Assembly: GCA_018224415.1 (NCBI GenBank)
Contig: JAGTUZ010000075.1
Location: 1 to 18,151, forward strand
Source of the DNA: Bacteroidota bacterium
GTDB taxonomy: Bacteria > Bacteroidota > Ignavibacteria > SZUA-365
Length of the DNA stretch: 18,151 nt
Direction of reading: 5' to 3'
Below the pieces are notes generated by a model. The model saw only the letters and a program-made list of their open reading frames with translations. It was not told the origin of the DNA and did no database searches. Each line of letters starts with the position of its first letter. Position 1 is the first letter of the stretch. The position numbers and the translations under genes are program-made. Below, in pieces: positions 16,355 to 18,151 of this stretch.

Positions 16355-16372
16355 GGCGCGCTCCAGCGCGCC
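16355..16372. other. GC-rich perfect hairpin between LmbE and GNAT-nitrilase genes
   Basis: GGCGCGCT (16355-16362) pairs perfectly with AGCGCGCC (16365-16372) around a 2-nt spacer (CC), giving in practice a small TCCA loop. No T-run follows, so it is not a standard intrinsic terminator. It could be a REP-like intergenic element, an RNA-stabilising stem or an attenuating structure. It lies 20 bp after the LmbE stop, and repeat status needs the rest of the genome. Confidence 0.45.
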
Positions 16373-16420
16373 ATGGCGGGGCGCAGGATTGGAACAATGG
16401 ATTGAACACACGGGACTCAC

Positions 16421-17968
16421 ATGAATACACAGCAACTCGTTGAATTACGACATCTCGAACTCGACGATTATCGTGACCTGAAATCCGCGATGGTGGAGGC
16501 ATACTCCGATATCGGCGGCCTGACCTGGAGCGAGGATGCGATCCGTTCGCTGCTGGAAATTTTTCCGGAAGGGCAGCTGTGTGTCATCGTCGACGGACGT
16601 GTCGCCGCGTGCGCGCTCGCGATCATCGTCGATTACGATCACTACGGCGACAAACACACCTACGCGCAGATCACCGGCAATTATTCGTTCCGCACGCATG
16701 ATCCGAAGGGTGATGTGCTGTACGGTATCGAGATTTTTGTGCACCCGCAATACCGGGGCCTTCGGCTGGGGCGGCGGCTGTATGACGCGCGCAAGGAACT
16801 GTGCGAGAACCTCAACCTGCGCGCGATTGTAGCGGGCGGACGCATCCCCAATTATTCCCGCTTTGCCGACACGTTGACTCCACGGGATTATATCGAAAAA
16901 GTGCGGATGAAGGAGATATATGACCAGACGCTGACCTTCCAGCTTTCCAACGGGTTTCACGTCCGCAAGGTGTTGAAAAACTACCTGCCGGGAGACACCT
17001 CCTCGCTTGAATTCGCCACGCTGCTTGCGTGGAACAATATCTATTTCGAGGGCACGCTGCCACTGATCAAGCGTCCCAAGGTCGTTGTCCGCATCGGAGT
17101 CGTGCAATGGCAGATGCGGTCGTTCGACGGCATCGACGCCATGATCGAGCAGGTCGAGTATTTCGTTGACGCGGTCAGCGATTACAAATCCGACTTCATC
17201 CTGTTTCCGGAGCTGTTCAACGCTCCTCTGATGGCGGAATTCAACCATCTCGGCGAGGCACGCGCCATCCGGGAACTGGCAGCGCATTCCTCGGCCATTC
17301 GCGACCATTTCTCCCGTCTGGCGGTATCGTACAACGTCAACATAATCGCGGGCAGCATGCCGGTGATGGAAGACGGGCATCTCTACAATGTATCCTATCT
17401 CTGCCGGAGGGATGGGACGGGGGACGAGTACCGCAAGATCCACCCGACGCCTTCCGAGGTCGATGCCTGGGGCATCGCCGGGGGCGATGCGATCCGCGTG
17501 TTCGAAACCGATGCGGGCAGGATCGGTATTCTCATCTGTTATGACGTCGAATTTCCCGAGCTGGCGCGCTTCTATGCGGACCAGGGAATGCAGATCCTGT
17601 TTGTTCCGTTCCTCACCGACACGCAGAACGGCTACAACCGCGTGCGGCGCTGCGCGCAGGCGCGCGCGATCGAGAACGAGTGTTACGTCGCCATCGCGGG
17701 CGCGGTGGGGAATCTGCCGAAAGTCAACAACATGGATATCCAGTACGCGCAATCTGCGATTTTCACGCCGTCCGATTTCGCGTTTCCCACGAACTCGATC
17801 AAGGCCGAAGCGACGCCCAACACCGAGATGACAATTATCGCAGATGTGGATCTGGAACTCCTCATGGAACTGCACGAACACGGGAGCGTCCGCACGCTCA
17901 AGGACCGCCGACTCGATCTCTACGAACTCCGCCTCAAGTCGCCTGCTGACAGCACGGGACGGCAATAG
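16421..17968 (+). CDS. GNAT acetyltransferase / carbon-nitrogen hydrolase (nitrilase superfamily) fusion
   Basis: This 515-residue bifunctional protein belongs to the NAT-Nit fusion branch of the nitrilase superfamily. The N-terminal GNAT domain (about 5-190) shows the acetyl-CoA loop in IFVHPQYRGLRLGRRLYDAR (106-125). The C-terminal amidase-type domain (about 222-490) has the full catalytic set: Glu264 in LFPELF, Lys339 in YRKIHPTPSE and Cys373 in LICYDVEFPE. Arg and aromatic residues in NGYNRVRRCAQARAIENECY are also family-typical. The length and order match fusions common in Bacteroidota and some other phyla, whose substrates are unknown. One family member could couple acetylation to amide hydrolysis of the same small amine, but that is inference. 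ATG 16421 lacks a strong ribosome binding site. It may be co-transcribed with the LmbE gene. Confidence 0.92.
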   Translation: MNTQQLVELRHLELDDYRDLKSAMVEAYSDIGGLTWSEDAIRSLLEIFPEGQLCVIVDGRVAACALAIIVDYDHYGDKHTYAQITGNYSFRTHDPKGDVLYGIEIFVHPQYRGLRLGRRLYDARKELCENLNLRAIVAGGRIPNYSRFADTLTPRDYIEKVRMKEIYDQTLTFQLSNGFHVRKVLKNYLPGDTSSLEFATLLAWNNIYFEGTLPLIKRPKVVVRIGVVQWQMRSFDGIDAMIEQVEYFVDAVSDYKSDFILFPELFNAPLMAEFNHLGEARAIRELAAHSSAIRDHFSRLAVSYNVNIIAGSMPVMEDGHLYNVSYLCRRDGTGDEYRKIHPTPSEVDAWGIAGGDAIRVFETDAGRIGILICYDVEFPELARFYADQGMQILFVPFLTDTQNGYNRVRRCAQARAIENECYVAIAGAVGNLPKVNNMDIQYAQSAIFTPSDFAFPTNSIKAEATPNTEMTIIADVDLELLMELHEHGSVRTLKDRRLDLYELRLKSPADSTGRQ

Positions 17969-17991
17969 ATCCCGTCCGAGGGATACAGACA

Positions 17992-18151
17992 ATGAAACAT
18001 ACAGAAGCTGTTTCAAACGTGATTGACAATGCCATCAAATACACAGAGCGCGGGAGCGTCAGGATCGATTTACACGTTGGCGGGGGGACCAAGGTAATCA
18101 TCACCATCCCAACGGACCGGCATCATCCCATTGGAATCCCTACGGACCGGC
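17992..18151 (+). pseudogene. Histidine-kinase ATPase-domain remnant, incomplete at window end
   Basis: An open frame from ATG 17992 runs off the window (53 codons visible). Its first half, EAVSNVIDNAIKYTERGSVR, is a near-consensus N-box of histidine-kinase HATPase_c domains. It is followed almost at once by GGGTKVIITIP, which looks like the final G-x-GT-x-F-x-I-x-LP strand of the same domain. The D-box, G1 box and ATP lid that should separate these motifs by about 60 residues are absent. The frame then continues into a DNA repeat (PTDRHHPIGIPTDR). This suggests a deletion-scarred fragment rather than a working kinase. Codons such as AAA, ACA, TCA and TTA are more A/T-rich than in the neighbours. 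A real short protein that uses an N-box fragment is less likely. It begins 23 bp after the GNAT-nitrilase stop with no clear ribosome binding site. Confidence 0.6.
18106..18151. repeat. 30-bp direct repeat at the window end
   Basis: ATCCCAACGGACCGGC (18106-18121) recurs as ATCCCTACGGACCGGC (18136-18151), with one mismatch in 16 and a period of 30 bp. The second copy is cut by the window edge, so the array length is unknown. In the open frame it would encode a 10-residue repeat (IPTDRHHPIG). Confidence 0.7.

Noticed and set aside
17954..17984. Overlapping small dyads ACGGGA/TCCCGT and ATCCC/GGGAT around the GNAT-nitrilase stop codon
   Set aside because: Stems are 5-6 bp, mutually exclusive and have no T-run. 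They are too weak to call a terminator or regulatory element.
16445..18016. Minus-strand open frame of about 523 codons opposite the GNAT-nitrilase gene
   Set aside because: The sense strand has complete catalytic motifs of two families. The antisense product shows no recognisable domain and has shadow-type composition.

Overview
The window is GC-rich, gene-dense bacterial chromosome with third codon positions biased to G/C. Several features point to the Bacteroidota/Chlorobiota/Ignavibacteria (FCB) group. The large amylase ends in a type IX secretion (T9SS) type A sorting domain. There is a DUF3078-type outer-membrane protein, an OlsF-like fused aminolipid acyltransferase and a GNAT-nitrilase fusion. 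The genus cannot be fixed from the sequence; a Kapabacteria/Ignavibacteria-like or Rhodothermota-like lineage would fit.

Layout. (1) 16-2683, minus strand: a three-gene zinc/manganese ABC importer operon (binding lipoprotein, ATPase, permease). (2) 2831-4657, plus: a secreted protein of about 14 YCF48/BNR-like propeller repeats. Its last codons and stop are repeated in tandem by a 21-bp minisatellite, followed by a strong terminator. (3) 4926-8288, plus: a second ABC system (exporter-type ATPase and a polytopic permease overlapping by 4 bp), then a DUF3078 outer-membrane protein, ending at a bidirectional terminator. (4) 8361-11372, minus: a 1003-residue multidomain GH13 amylase with a T9SS tail. 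(5) 11586-13373, minus: a PlsC-like plus OlsB-like acyltransferase fusion. (6) 13511-15376, minus: an aspartate ammonia-lyase with an N-terminal cyclic-nucleotide-binding-type domain. (7) 15622-17968, plus: a LmbE/PIG-L deacetylase and a GNAT plus carbon-nitrogen hydrolase fusion. (8) 17992-18151: a scrambled histidine-kinase remnant running into a 30-bp repeat at the window edge.

Most of the window is ordinary metabolic and envelope content: metal uptake, export, secreted starch breakdown, aminolipid synthesis, aspartate deamination and amide hydrolysis. The most unusual item is the sensor-domain/aspartase fusion. Its nucleotide-binding cassette keeps the ribose-contacting Glu but has His where the phosphate-contacting Arg is expected. 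The tandemly duplicated stop codon and the N-box-to-C-terminal-strand kinase fragment are the other features ordinary annotation would miss. I saw no rRNA, tRNA, CRISPR array, insertion sequence or phage module.
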